Assembly: GCA_045541115.1 (NCBI GenBank)
Contig: JAZQIM010000015.1
Span: forward strand, 62,001-126,000
Reading direction: 5' to 3'
From: Aphodoplasma sp045541115
GTDB lineage: Bacteria > Bacillota > Clostridia > UBA1381 > UMGS1253
DNA length: 64,000 nucleotides
Position 1 is the stretch's first letter, and every line of letters begins with the position of its first letter. Below are positions 27,806-36,681 of this stretch, in pieces. The notes under the pieces are model-generated. The model made no database searches and was not told the DNA's origin. It worked only from the letters and a program-made list of their open reading frames with translations. A program made the translations under genes and the position numbers.

Positions 27806-28870
27806 TCACTTTTCACCCATCATTTTCACACCATCGCAAAGCACATACACAATAAGTATGATGCCGAGATATCCAAACAGCGAATATACATACTTTACAA
27901 TACCTGAAAAACCTAAAAACAATATAGGACAGCTTACAGCTATTAAAATTATAATGGCTGTAAGCTTTTTTATTTTCAGGCTCGTCATAAGATAGTTAAA
28001 CACACCGTATCCACATGATATCGCCGTCGTAAACATCGAAAAATAAAGCGAAAGAGAATATATGATTTCTATTGTTTTACCGTTTCTTGATACAATAGAT
28101 AATAAGGGTATCTCGCCAAGAACAATCTTTCCGTAATAAAGCTTAATTGCCGCCCATATCGAGGCAGATATTATAAACAGAGCCCCGCCACCTATTATGG
28201 ATGCGCCGATGCATACTCTTTTGCTTGTGATAACATCTTTTAAGCCTGCAATTATTACAATCGCACTAAGCAGATTGTACGACGCATAAATAAGCCCCGA
28301 AACTATATAATTTTTGCACAATGACGTTATTAGTCCACTGCCAAATGTCGCTACATCACGAAACACAAACGAGTATATACCAAGCAAAAACAGCGATACT
28401 GCCATTATCGGTGCAAGTATGGCATTAACAGTTAAAATCGCTTTTATATCAAACCAAAATACTACTACGCATAAAAGCATCATAGTGCACATCCCGAAAA
28501 CGCGGCTTGTTTTAAGGGCGCTGTAAAAAAGCTCTCCGCTCCCCGACACCATAGAGCAAAACGAGACAAGCATAAAAAGCATTACACAAATTTTTATAAA
28601 ACTGCATGCTTTTTTCGGCGCAATCGAGCAGATGTATTCGCCAAAGCCATTTATATCATTTTTATCAACACGCAGCATAACACAAAGCGCGCAAACAACA
28701 AACAAAACACATACTCCCATAAGAGAATAAATGCTTTTTTTGCCATATACAACAAAATACGAAAGGATTTCCTGCCCCGATGCAAAGCCTGCCCCGATTA
28801 CTGTCGCAACGTATGTAAGTGCTATTAATAGTGTATTTTTTACATCTCTCACTGCATCACATCCACTCAT
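27806..28870 (-). CDS. YkvI-family membrane protein (putative transporter)
   Basis: 354-residue integral membrane protein with about ten hydrophobic segments, related to YkvI and distantly to amino-acid/Na+ symporters. The first segment has LTYVATVIGAGFASGQEI, the family hallmark of a broken helix with small residues. The transported compound is unknown. ATG 28870 is preferred (weak GGGA upstream), with ATG 28888 possible; the frame is open to 28969. It is divergent from dpaAB with a palindrome between them. Confidence 0.75.
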   Translation of the reverse strand: MSGCDAVRDVKNTLLIALTYVATVIGAGFASGQEILSYFVVYGKKSIYSLMGVCVLFVVCALCVMLRVDKNDINGFGEYICSIAPKKACSFIKICVMLFMLVSFCSMVSGSGELFYSALKTSRVFGMCTMMLLCVVVFWFDIKAILTVNAILAPIMAVSLFLLGIYSFVFRDVATFGSGLITSLCKNYIVSGLIYASYNLLSAIVIIAGLKDVITSKRVCIGASIIGGGALFIISASIWAAIKLYYGKIVLGEIPLLSIVSRNGKTIEIIYSLSLYFSMFTTAISCGYGVFNYLMTSLKIKKLTAIIILIAVSCPILFLGFSGIVKYVYSLFGYLGIILIVYVLCDGVKMMGEK

Positions 28871-28944
28871 AAATATTTTCCCATACATAATATTTTTATC
28901 TAATATAAAATATTCCGTCTGCACATGCACACATAAATATTTCT

Positions 28945-28959
28945 TCACATAATATGTGA
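28945..28959. promoter_or_regulatory. 15-base palindrome between ykvI-like gene and dpaA
   Basis: TCACATAATATGTGA, arms of seven around a central A, in the 141-base divergent gap. It is a candidate operator for either gene. No convincing sigma-K or sigma-E promoter could be assigned. Confidence 0.4.
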
Positions 28960-29011
28960 GTGTATACAAATATTTTGCCGCGCTATCTAATATGAAACGG
29001 AGAATGAAATT

Positions 29012-29899
29012 ATGAGTGATATAAAAAACGCTAACAGAAGCTTTGCAATAATAGGCGGCGATATGCGCCAGATACGCCTTGCAAATTCACTTGCAAAAAA
29101 CGGGTATACTGTCAGGGTGTTCGGCTTTAATGCAGATAATAAGCATTTACATATAAAGCCGTCATCGTCGCTTGACGAGGCAATAGAAGGTGCCTCTATT
29201 ATCGTTTTACCGCTTCCGTCACTTTCGCAATCAAATATCATTAACACGCCGCTTTATGATGAGAATATATATATTTGCTCTCTTCTTGAAAAAATGACAA
29301 AAAATCAGATTCTTCTCGGAGGTAAAATCGATGATTCTCTAAAAACACTTCTTAATATTCACAACGTCTATTATATCGACTATTTTCTGCGTGAAGAACT
29401 CATCGTCTTAAATGCCGCTTTAACTGCTGAAGGCGGAATTTCAATCGCACTTTCCAATACGCCATTTGCCCTTTTTTCGAGCAAATGCCTCGTTATCGGC
29501 TATGGAAGAATAGGAAAAATACTGTGTAACATGCTCGACGGCATGGGCGCAAATGTATGTGCATGCGCACGAAAACACGAAGCTTTTGCATGGATTGATT
29601 CGTATGGATACGATAAATGTCATATAGATGAGCTTAAAGAGGTTATCGGCGATTACGATATTATATTTAATACCGCTCCATCTTTAGTAATAACAAAGGA
29701 TGTCCTCAAAAATGTACGCAGCGATGCTTTAATAGTTGACCTCGCCTCAAAGCCGGGCGGCATCGACTTTGAAAGCGCAAGAGAGCTTGGCATAAATACT
29801 ATATGGGCGCTTTCGCTGCCCGGGCGCAGTGCCCCAATAAGCGCAGGCGACATAATTAAACAAACAATACTTAATATTTGCGATGAATTGGGGGTGTAA
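29012..29899 (+). CDS. dpaA: dipicolinate synthase subunit A
   Basis: Forms dipicolinic acid from dihydrodipicolinate with DpaB in the mother cell during sporulation (spoVFA). 295 residues. The N-terminal domain begins FAIIGGDMRQIRLANSLAKNG; the NAD(P)-binding Rossmann motif is CLVIGYGRIGKILCNML near residue 158; LPGRSAPISAGDII closes the protein. ATG 29012 follows GGAGA. dpaB starts four bases after its stop, so the two subunits are made together. Confidence 0.95.
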   Translation: MSDIKNANRSFAIIGGDMRQIRLANSLAKNGYTVRVFGFNADNKHLHIKPSSSLDEAIEGASIIVLPLPSLSQSNIINTPLYDENIYICSLLEKMTKNQILLGGKIDDSLKTLLNIHNVYYIDYFLREELIVLNAALTAEGGISIALSNTPFALFSSKCLVIGYGRIGKILCNMLDGMGANVCACARKHEAFAWIDSYGYDKCHIDELKEVIGDYDIIFNTAPSLVITKDVLKNVRSDALIVDLASKPGGIDFESARELGINTIWALSLPGRSAPISAGDIIKQTILNICDELGV

Positions 29900-29902
29900 T
29901 TT

Positions 29903-30481
29903 ATGGATTTATACGGCAAAAACATTGGCTTTGCCATGACGGGCTCGTTTTGCACATTCAAAAGGGTAATCGATGAAATCGAAACCTTGAAAAATACAGG
30001 TGCAAACATTATCCCGATAATGAGCAAAACTGCATACGAAACGGATACACGCTTCGGAAAAAGCAGCGATTTCATTGAAAAGATTGAATCGATTACACAA
30101 AACAGCATCATACACACTATCTCACAAGCAGAACCAATAGGACCAAAAAAGCTTTTAGATGCGTTAATTATCGCGCCATGTACCGGGAACACTATCGCAA
30201 AGCTTGCGGGCGGAATTACGGATACGCCACCCACGATGGCGGCAAAAGCTCATCTTCGAAACGAGCGCCCTTTAATAGTTGCCGTGTCGACAAACGACGG
30301 TCTCGGCGCGAGCGGCAAAAACATTATGACACTTTTAAACAGCAAAAACATATATATGGTGCCTTTTGGGCAAGATGATCCTATACAGAAAACCAAGTCG
30401 CTCGTCGCGCACATGGAGCTTATTTGCCAAACAACAATGAGCGCTCTTGACAAAGTACAGATTCAGCCGGTTATCTTTTAG
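29903..30481 (+). CDS. dpaB: dipicolinate synthase subunit B
   Basis: Flavoprotein-like subunit (spoVFB), 192 residues. GKNIGFAMTGSFCTF at the N-terminus, ALIIAPCTGNTIAKLAGGITD in the middle and STNDGLGASGKNI are the family motifs of the DFP/UbiX-like fold. SD GGGGGTG lies just inside the end of dpaA. The terminator at 30511-30545 ends the operon. Presence of dpaAB means that DPA does not depend on EtfA here, unlike in some Clostridium species that lack spoVF. Confidence 0.95.
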   Translation: MDLYGKNIGFAMTGSFCTFKRVIDEIETLKNTGANIIPIMSKTAYETDTRFGKSSDFIEKIESITQNSIIHTISQAEPIGPKKLLDALIIAPCTGNTIAKLAGGITDTPPTMAAKAHLRNERPLIVAVSTNDGLGASGKNIMTLLNSKNIYMVPFGQDDPIQKTKSLVAHMELICQTTMSALDKVQIQPVIF

Positions 30482-30510
30482 TTTTTGCTGATTATACAAA
30501 GCAATTACAC

Positions 30511-30545
30511 GCTGTCTTGTGGGCAATCAAGGCAGCCTGTTTTTT
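30511..30545 (+). terminator. terminator after dpaAB
   Basis: GCTGTCTTG / CAAGGCAGC (9 bp, one G-U), 8-base loop, then CTG and TTTTTT. Confidence 0.85.
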
Positions 30546-30590
30546 ACCAAAAACCTCTCCCCCACTTAAACGACAAATTTTCCCAAACTG

Positions 30591-30619
30591 TTGACTTTTT
30601 TTGATATTTGGCACATAAT
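30591..30619 (+). promoter_or_regulatory. murD promoter
   Basis: TTGACT (30591-30596), 17-base spacer, CATAAT (30614-30619). The leader to ATG 30676 is about 50 bases. Confidence 0.75.
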
Positions 30620-30675
30620 ATTATGTGAATTATGTTTTATTTTAAAAGATATATACTTACCTGGAGGGATAACTC

Positions 30676-32034
30676 ATGAACGAAAAGCTAAAGCTTTTTA
30701 AAAAGGAGATTAAAAATAAAAAAATTACTGTTCTCGGCATCGGTGTGAGCAATCTACCTCTCATTGAACTTCTCGCAAAAAACGGTGCGATTGTATGTGC
30801 ATGTGACAAGCGTGACAAAAAAGATTTAAAAGATGAATTAGAGCGTTTGTCCGCCTATAACATAACATACAAGCTCGGCGAGAACTATCTTGACGATATT
30901 TGCGCCGATATAATATTTAAAACACCGGGCATGCGTTATGATTTGCCGCAGCTTGAAGATGCAAGAAAGCGTGGTAGTATTGTGACTTCGGAGATGGAAG
31001 TGTTTTTCGAGCTTTGCGATGCTAAAAAAATCGCAGTTACAGGCAGCGACGGAAAGACTACAACTACTACGCTTATATCAGAAATGCTAAAAAAGCAAGG
31101 CTACAAAGTATGGCTTGGCGGCAATATCGGTAACCCACTTTTAAGCGAGGTCGAAAACATTAAAAATGATGATTTTGTTGTGCTTGAATTAAGCAGTTTT
31201 CAGCTTCATACGATGAAACAAAGCCCCGACATCGCCGTTATAACTAACCTTTCACCGAATCATCTCGACATGCATAAGGATATGCAAGAATATATCGATG
31301 CAAAAAAGAACATTTATCTATATCAAAAAGCAGGCGACAAGCTCGTTTTAAATTATGATAATGATATTACCCGCTCATGTGCAGATGAGAGCGTAAACGC
31401 ACCTGTATTTTTCTCAAAAACACAGGAATTCAAGGACGGCGTATATCTAAAAGACGGCGTTATATATCGCGGCGCAAAGAAAGTTATATGTGCAGATGAA
31501 ATCAAGCTTCCGGGCATGCATAACACAGAAAATTATATGGCGGCAATCGCTGCACTTGACGGCATTGTGTCTGATGATACTATATGTCATGTAGCAAGAT
31601 GCTTTGGCGGAGTTGAACATCGAATTGAGCTCGTGCGTGAGCTTGATGGCGTTAAGTATTATAACGATTCAATCGCAAGCAGCCCTACCCGCACCACAGC
31701 AGGTCTTCGCTCATTTAATCAAAAAGTTATTCTGATTGCCGGCGGATACGATAAGCATATCCCGTTTGACGATTTCGGACCTGTTATAAAAGAGCATGTG
31801 AAAAAGCTGATTTTGATAGGTGTTACAGCGCCAAAAATAAAGAAGGCCGCAAATGACGCGGGCATGAATGATGATGTAATGTGTGGTGATTTAAAAGAGG
31901 CTGTCAAGCTTGCAAAAGAAAATGCAAATAGCGGCGATATCGTTTTATTATCGCCTGCATGTGCAAGCTTTGATATGTTTAAAAATTTTGCAGTACGTGG
32001 CAATACATTTAAAAAGTATGTAAACGAGCTTTAA
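30676..32034 (+). CDS. murD: UDP-N-acetylmuramoyl-L-alanine--D-glutamate ligase
   Basis: Cytoplasmic peptidoglycan precursor enzyme adding D-Glu. 452 residues. The N-terminal Rossmann-like domain has VLGIGVSNLPLIELLAKNG; the ATP site is VTGSDGKTTTTTLISEM; the Mur-ligase motifs LELSSFQL, ITNLSPNHLDMH and NDSIASSPTRTTAGL are all present. GGAGG lies upstream of ATG. It stands away from the usual dcw cluster and is followed by three peptidase genes in the same direction. Confidence 0.96.
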   Translation: MNEKLKLFKKEIKNKKITVLGIGVSNLPLIELLAKNGAIVCACDKRDKKDLKDELERLSAYNITYKLGENYLDDICADIIFKTPGMRYDLPQLEDARKRGSIVTSEMEVFFELCDAKKIAVTGSDGKTTTTTLISEMLKKQGYKVWLGGNIGNPLLSEVENIKNDDFVVLELSSFQLHTMKQSPDIAVITNLSPNHLDMHKDMQEYIDAKKNIYLYQKAGDKLVLNYDNDITRSCADESVNAPVFFSKTQEFKDGVYLKDGVIYRGAKKVICADEIKLPGMHNTENYMAAIAALDGIVSDDTICHVARCFGGVEHRIELVRELDGVKYYNDSIASSPTRTTAGLRSFNQKVILIAGGYDKHIPFDDFGPVIKEHVKKLILIGVTAPKIKKAANDAGMNDDVMCGDLKEAVKLAKENANSGDIVLLSPACASFDMFKNFAVRGNTFKKYVNEL

Positions 32035-32050
32035 AAGAACGGAGATATTT

Positions 32051-33103
32051 ATGGATAAACGCGAAATTGAAAACACAATATCATATTTAAGTAACTTACA
32101 CGGCATTTCAGGCTTTGAAGAAAATATCGCCAAATCTGTGTGTGAGCTTTTTAAGCCATATGTCGACGAAGTCAGTATCGATGCGCTCGGAAGCGTAATT
32201 GCGCACAAAAAAAACAAAAATCCAAACGCTAAAAAGGTTATGCTCGATGCGCATGCAGACGAAATTGGGCTTATGGTAACAAAGATAGATGAAAAAGGAT
32301 TTTTAAAATTTACAAGTGTAGGCGGAATCGATGAGCGCATACTTCCCTCTTTAGAAGTAGTCGTTCACGCGAAAGAAGACATCCCCGGCATTATCGGCAT
32401 AAAACCTGTACATCTTCAAAGTGAAGACGAAAGCAAGAAAACTCTCAAGATGGACGAGCTTGCAATAGATGTTGGAATGAATATGGAAAAAGTGTGTGAG
32501 CTTATTTGTCCCGGCGATGCTGTATCTTTTAAACAAGAAGCACTCCCCCTTTTAAACTCACAGATGAGTGGTAAAAGCTTCGATGACAGAGCAAGCATCT
32601 GTGCCATTTTATGTGCGGCGCAAAGCCTTTATGAAAAGGAGCTCGACGTTGACGTTTACTATGTAATCTCTACTTTTGAAGAAACAAATCTTGCCGGCGC
32701 AAAGTGCGCAGCGTACACAATAGAGCCTGATTATGCATTGGTAATCGATGTAACTCACGCAAAAACGCCCGATAACACAGAATGTAGATTTTCTGTCGGT
32801 GGCGGAGTGGCATATTCTGTCGGTCCAAATGTCTGTGCGCCGCTATCAAGGCTTATAAAGACAATTGCAGATAAGAACAATATAGATGCGCTAAAGGAAG
32901 TTGACGGAGGCAGCAGCGGCACAAATGCATGGGCTGTGCAAATCAGCCAAAACGGTGTCGCAACAGCCGTCTTATCTTTGCCACTAAAATATATGCATAC
33001 ACCTACCGAGGTCATTTCATCAGACGATGTAATCGCTGCCGGGAAAATTGCTTGTGATTTTGTATGCTCGCTTGATAGCGCTTTTAACATTTCAGATATA
33101 TAA
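32051..33103 (+). CDS. M42-family aminopeptidase, first of three
   Basis: Metallo-aminopeptidase of the M42 (glutamyl aminopeptidase/TET) family, 350 residues. Metal ligands and the catalytic base are recognisable: LDAHADEIGLMV, GKSFDDRASICA, STFEETNLAGAK (catalytic EE), LVIDVTHA, and the last His in KYMHTPTEV. Compared with its two neighbours the catalytic segment reads FEET instead of QEE. It starts 17 bases after murD with GGAG upstream. Members assemble as 12-subunit tetrahedra that trim peptides from the N-terminus. Confidence 0.9.
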   Translation: MDKREIENTISYLSNLHGISGFEENIAKSVCELFKPYVDEVSIDALGSVIAHKKNKNPNAKKVMLDAHADEIGLMVTKIDEKGFLKFTSVGGIDERILPSLEVVVHAKEDIPGIIGIKPVHLQSEDESKKTLKMDELAIDVGMNMEKVCELICPGDAVSFKQEALPLLNSQMSGKSFDDRASICAILCAAQSLYEKELDVDVYYVISTFEETNLAGAKCAAYTIEPDYALVIDVTHAKTPDNTECRFSVGGGVAYSVGPNVCAPLSRLIKTIADKNNIDALKEVDGGSSGTNAWAVQISQNGVATAVLSLPLKYMHTPTEVISSDDVIAAGKIACDFVCSLDSAFNISDI

Positions 33104-33117
33104 GGGAGATATTTATA

Positions 33118-34134
33118 ATGCTTTTAAAAGATTTGTGTCAAGCGCACGGCGTAAGCGGCGATGAAGAGCGCGTGCGCAAAATTATATATGACAATATAAA
33201 AATGAATTGCGATGCTGTATCAGTAGATATTATGGGTAATATGGTTGCTTATAAAAAAGGCTTTGACAGCAGTAAAAAAATAATGCTCTGTGCGCATATG
33301 GACGAAGTCGGTCTTATCATAAGCGACATTACAGACACAGGCTTTTTAAAATTTAAAGCTGTCGGCGGTCTTGATACACGCGTACTTATCGGAAAGCGCG
33401 TAAAAGTAGGCAAAAACAATATTTCAGGTATAATATCTCTAAAAGCAATACACCTTCAGACAAAAGCCGAGCGCGAAAATGCACCCGACATAAAATCGCT
33501 CTACATTGATATCGGTGCAAAGGATAAAGAAGATGCCGAAAAACACATATCTCTTGGCGATTATGCATCTTTTGATACAGGTTTTAGCGAATTCGGCGAC
33601 GGTTATTATAAAGCAAAAGCGCTAGATGACAGATGTGGCTGCGCAATTTTAGCCGATTTAACGAAGCTTGGCTGCGCATATGACACATACTTTTGCTTTA
33701 CAGTGCAAGAAGAAGTCGGCTGTCGCGGCGCGTCAATCTGTGCAAACCGCATAGGCGCAGATGCCGCACTCATTGTTGAGGCAACTACATGCGGCGATAT
33801 AAGCGGCGCTCCAAAGCATCTGGAGGTTACAAATCCGCATGGCGGCGCTGCATTTTCTCTTCTTGACCGCGGTTCTTTGTCTGATATAGAGCTTACCAAA
33901 AATCTTTATTCTCTCTCATTAGAAGAAAATATAAGCGTTCAGTATAAAAGAACTACGATGGGTGGAAACGATGCGCGCGCTATTCAAACTGCCGCAGGTG
34001 GCACGCTTACATGCGCAGTGTCTCTTCCCTGCAGGTATTTACATTCGCCTGTTTGCACAGTATCAAAATCTGATTACGATGCCGTGTATAATGTTGCAAA
34101 GTTATTTATTACAAGGACAAAGGAGCTGATATAA
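33118..34134 (+). CDS. M42-family aminopeptidase, second of three
   Basis: 338-residue paralogue. Ligand motifs: LCAHMDEVGLII, KALDDRCGCAIL, TVQEEVGCRGAS, LIVEATTCGDIS and CRYLHSPV. The fourth site is Glu (VEATT) where the other two have Asp, a natural variant in the family. It starts 15 bases after the first copy (GGGAGAT upstream) and its stop is immediately followed by the ATG of the third. Probably a soluble peptide-trimming enzyme with a different side-chain preference. Confidence 0.9.
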   Translation: MLLKDLCQAHGVSGDEERVRKIIYDNIKMNCDAVSVDIMGNMVAYKKGFDSSKKIMLCAHMDEVGLIISDITDTGFLKFKAVGGLDTRVLIGKRVKVGKNNISGIISLKAIHLQTKAERENAPDIKSLYIDIGAKDKEDAEKHISLGDYASFDTGFSEFGDGYYKAKALDDRCGCAILADLTKLGCAYDTYFCFTVQEEVGCRGASICANRIGADAALIVEATTCGDISGAPKHLEVTNPHGGAAFSLLDRGSLSDIELTKNLYSLSLEENISVQYKRTTMGGNDARAIQTAAGGTLTCAVSLPCRYLHSPVCTVSKSDYDAVYNVAKLFITRTKELI

Positions 34135-35115
34135 ATGAATCTATTAAAAAAGCTTACAAGTGTAAATGCTCCATCCGGACACGAGAAAAATTTACACGAA
34201 ATTATCATAAATGAGCTTAATGATTTTGCCGACGAAATAAACACCGACGCTCTCGGAAACCTTATAATTCACAAAGCGGGAAACGGAAAAAAACTTATGC
34301 TTGCCGCTCATGCAGATGAAATCGGAATAATCGTGACATATATCGAAGAAAACGGCCTTTTACGTTTTGGCAATGTCGGCGGCGTGAAAGCTATATATGC
34401 ACTCTCGCAGCGCGTAGTATTTACTAACGGCACACACGGCGTTGTCTATTATGATAAATCAAAGGATATTGAAAAACTCAGCATCAATGATATGTATATA
34501 GATATCGGTGCAAAAGACAAAAACGAAGCGCAAAAGCTTGTAGGCATCGGCGATATGGCATGCTTTGAAGGCAAGTTTATCGAGCAGGGTGAGTGTATAA
34601 TATCAAAAGCCCTTGATGACAGATGCGGCGTTTATGTTCTTATAGAGGCTCTAAAGCGCGCCAAATGCTCTCCAAACGATGTGTACGCCGTCTTTACGGC
34701 GCAAGAGGAACTCGGTCTTCGTGGTGCAAAAGCCAGCGCATACAACATAAATCCTGACATTGCAATTGCAATAGATGTAACAGATACAGGCGATTTGCCG
34801 GGCGCTACGGCTATGGCTGTATCGATGGGCGGTGGCGCTGCGATAAAAATAAAAGACAGCAGTATAATTTCATCTAAATATGTTGTTGATTTATTAAAGA
34901 AAACAGCTACGGAAAACAACATCCCATACCAGCTTGAAGTGCTTGCTCATGGTGGCACGGATGCAGGCGCAATCCACACTATGCGCGGTGGCGCAAAAAC
35001 TGCAACCTTATCACTCCCCACACGCTACATTCACACGCCGGCAGAGATGATAAATAAATCCGACATTAAATCGTGTATTTCTATTTTACAAAAAGTTATT
35101 GAACAAACCCTGTAG
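34135..35115 (+). CDS. M42-family aminopeptidase, third of three
   Basis: 326-residue paralogue with LAAHADEIGIIV, KALDDRCGVYVL, TAQEELGLRGAK, AIAIDVTDTGD and TRYIHTPAEM; all ligands are present. Its SD (AAGGAG) lies in the last codons of the second copy, so translation is coupled. It is the shortest of the three, the difference being mainly in the dimerisation/PDZ-like insert. Whether the three form mixed particles is open. Confidence 0.9.
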   Translation: MNLLKKLTSVNAPSGHEKNLHEIIINELNDFADEINTDALGNLIIHKAGNGKKLMLAAHADEIGIIVTYIEENGLLRFGNVGGVKAIYALSQRVVFTNGTHGVVYYDKSKDIEKLSINDMYIDIGAKDKNEAQKLVGIGDMACFEGKFIEQGECIISKALDDRCGVYVLIEALKRAKCSPNDVYAVFTAQEELGLRGAKASAYNINPDIAIAIDVTDTGDLPGATAMAVSMGGGAAIKIKDSSIISSKYVVDLLKKTATENNIPYQLEVLAHGGTDAGAIHTMRGGAKTATLSLPTRYIHTPAEMINKSDIKSCISILQKVIEQTL

Positions 35116-35132
35116 AAAGGCAAAATTTTGTT

Positions 35133-35885
35133 ATGAAAGAAAATCCAAATGAAAAAAGAAAAATCAGAACCCGAAATTTTATATGGTGGTTCGTAATGAT
35201 TTCTCTTCTTCTCTCCATCATATATGTCGCAGTTGAAATGGCACTTGCACCATCTGTTGCTGATGCGCAGTCTCCACACACGCGCGTAAAGAGCGATTAT
35301 GTGCTTATGCTTGCACAATGTGTGCTTGGCATCGTTGCGATGCTACTACCAAGTATGCTTGCAAAAAGAATAAATCTTATTATTCCATCAAACATGCTTA
35401 TATCATATACGCTGTTTTTATACTGTGCCATATTTTTAGGCGAGGTAAGAAACTTCTATTACACCATTCCCTATTGGGACACTATCCTTCATACATTTAG
35501 CGGCGTGATGCTCGGCTCGCTTGGTTTTTCATTTATAAGCTTTCTTAACAAAACAGAGCGTATTCCTCTTAATTTAAGCCCGTCATTTGTTGCAGTATTT
35601 GCTTTTTGCTTCGGTGTAACGCTTGGCGTTGTGTGGGAATTTTATGAGTTTTTCTGCGATGGACTTCTTAACACAAATATGCAAAAATTTGCACTCGAAG
35701 TAGGTACTATGCTCTTGGGACGAGATGCGCTCGTAGATACAATGCAGGACTTACTTGTCGATGCGATAGGTGCTGCATTAGTTTCGATTATCGGTTATAT
35801 TTCTGTTAAATTTCAAAAAGGCTGGGTAGAAAAGCTGCTCCTAAAATTTCATCATGGCAGCAAAAACACTGACAAAGATATTTAA
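35133..35885 (+). CDS. YjdF/DUF2238-like membrane protein
   Basis: 250-residue membrane protein with six or so hydrophobic segments. The conserved polar motifs in the membrane, YWDTILHTFSGVMLGSLGF and GVVWEFYEFF followed by DTMQDLLVDAIGA, resemble the DUF2238/YjdF family; the His, Glu and Asp could bind metal. Function unknown. It starts 17 bases after the peptidase genes and is likely the end of that transcript, since a terminator-like hairpin follows. Confidence 0.7.
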   Translation: MKENPNEKRKIRTRNFIWWFVMISLLLSIIYVAVEMALAPSVADAQSPHTRVKSDYVLMLAQCVLGIVAMLLPSMLAKRINLIIPSNMLISYTLFLYCAIFLGEVRNFYYTIPYWDTILHTFSGVMLGSLGFSFISFLNKTERIPLNLSPSFVAVFAFCFGVTLGVVWEFYEFFCDGLLNTNMQKFALEVGTMLLGRDALVDTMQDLLVDAIGAALVSIIGYISVKFQKGWVEKLLLKFHHGSKNTDKDI

Positions 35886-35911
35886 AAACATGTATATAAA
35901 ACAAAATACAT

Positions 35912-35940
35912 GACAATACTCCTTTTAGCTTTGTAAAAAT
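35912..35940 (+). promoter_or_regulatory. candidate sigma-F promoter of spoIIR
   Basis: TGTAAAAAT (35932-35940) resembles the sigma-F -10 (GG-N-RA-N-A-N-T) and lies in the hairpin loop; its -35 is weak. An alternative is GTATA (35892-35896), 15 bases, GACAATACT (35912-35920). spoIIR is a sigma-F gene in Bacillus; the placement here is a guess. Confidence 0.3.
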
Positions 35941-35961
35941 ACATACTAAAAGGAGTTTTTT
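35918..35961 (+). terminator. terminator-like hairpin that contains the spoIIR ribosome binding site
   Basis: Perfect 11-bp inverted repeat ACTCCTTTTAG (35918-35928) / CTAAAAGGAGT (35946-35956), 17-base loop, then six T ending at the spoIIR ATG. The 3' arm holds the SD AAAGGAG, so read-through RNA would be terminated or would have its SD paired. Confidence 0.75.
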
Positions 35962-36576
35962 ATGCGAAAAATTGTTATTTCTCTTCTCTTTGGACTTATG
36001 TTCTCAATGCTTATAATGGCGTATGCAGATGAAACTCAAAAGGGCATTGCGGACTCGCTTGTGAGGCTTCATATCGTTGCAAACAGCGACTCTAAGATTG
36101 ACCAATCAGTAAAGCTAGCAGTTCGTGATGCGGTTATAAGTGAGCTCTCTGCCGTAATATCAGACGCTAAAAACCCATCTCATGCTCAGCAAATTATAAA
36201 TGATAATCTACCATTTGTCGAAAAAACGGCTCAAATCGTACTTGAAAAAAACAATTTAAGCTACGGTGCTACAGCTCTGTGTACCATTTCACATTTTCCG
36301 ACAAAACAATATGAAAACATCACCCTTCCTGCCGGAAATTACAACGCATTAAAAATAATCCTTGGAAATGGCGACGGTCAGAATTGGTGGTGTGTAATGT
36401 ATCCGCCATTATGCTTTCAAGGCTCTGTAGACGGCAATATGAATAATAGTGCAAAGGAGCTGCTCAAATCAAATCTTGATGACGATGAATATGCGCTCAT
36501 ATGCGAAAATAGTACCCTACCGGTCAAGTTTAAATTCAAAATTTTTGAAATTTTTGATAAGTTAAATAACAGATAA
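35962..36576 (+). CDS. spoIIR: stage II sporulation protein R
   Basis: Forespore signal protein that triggers SpoIIGA to process pro-sigma-E in the mother cell. 204 residues with an N-terminal signal peptide (residues ~1-22, ending AYAD). The family core LVRLHIVANSDSKIDQSVKL and VRDAVISEL is clear. The C-terminal half has AGNYNALKIILGNGDGQNWW and CVMYPPLCF, also typical. It is preceded by a hairpin that hides its SD. spoVT follows 100 bases downstream. Confidence 0.95.
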   Translation: MRKIVISLLFGLMFSMLIMAYADETQKGIADSLVRLHIVANSDSKIDQSVKLAVRDAVISELSAVISDAKNPSHAQQIINDNLPFVEKTAQIVLEKNNLSYGATALCTISHFPTKQYENITLPAGNYNALKIILGNGDGQNWWCVMYPPLCFQGSVDGNMNNSAKELLKSNLDDDEYALICENSTLPVKFKFKIFEIFDKLNNR

Positions 36577-36681
36577 TATTTGGCACAAAATTTCTTCATC
36601 CCCAAAAATTTACTTACATAAAAATTCCTTAATTGCGCACAATAACTTTGTAAAATCAATGCTGAAAAGGAGTTTTTGTAT

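Noticed and set aside
28884..29000. Sigma-K or sigma-E promoter for dpaAB
   Set aside because: Several CATA and ATATT strings occur, but none has both boxes at the right distance.
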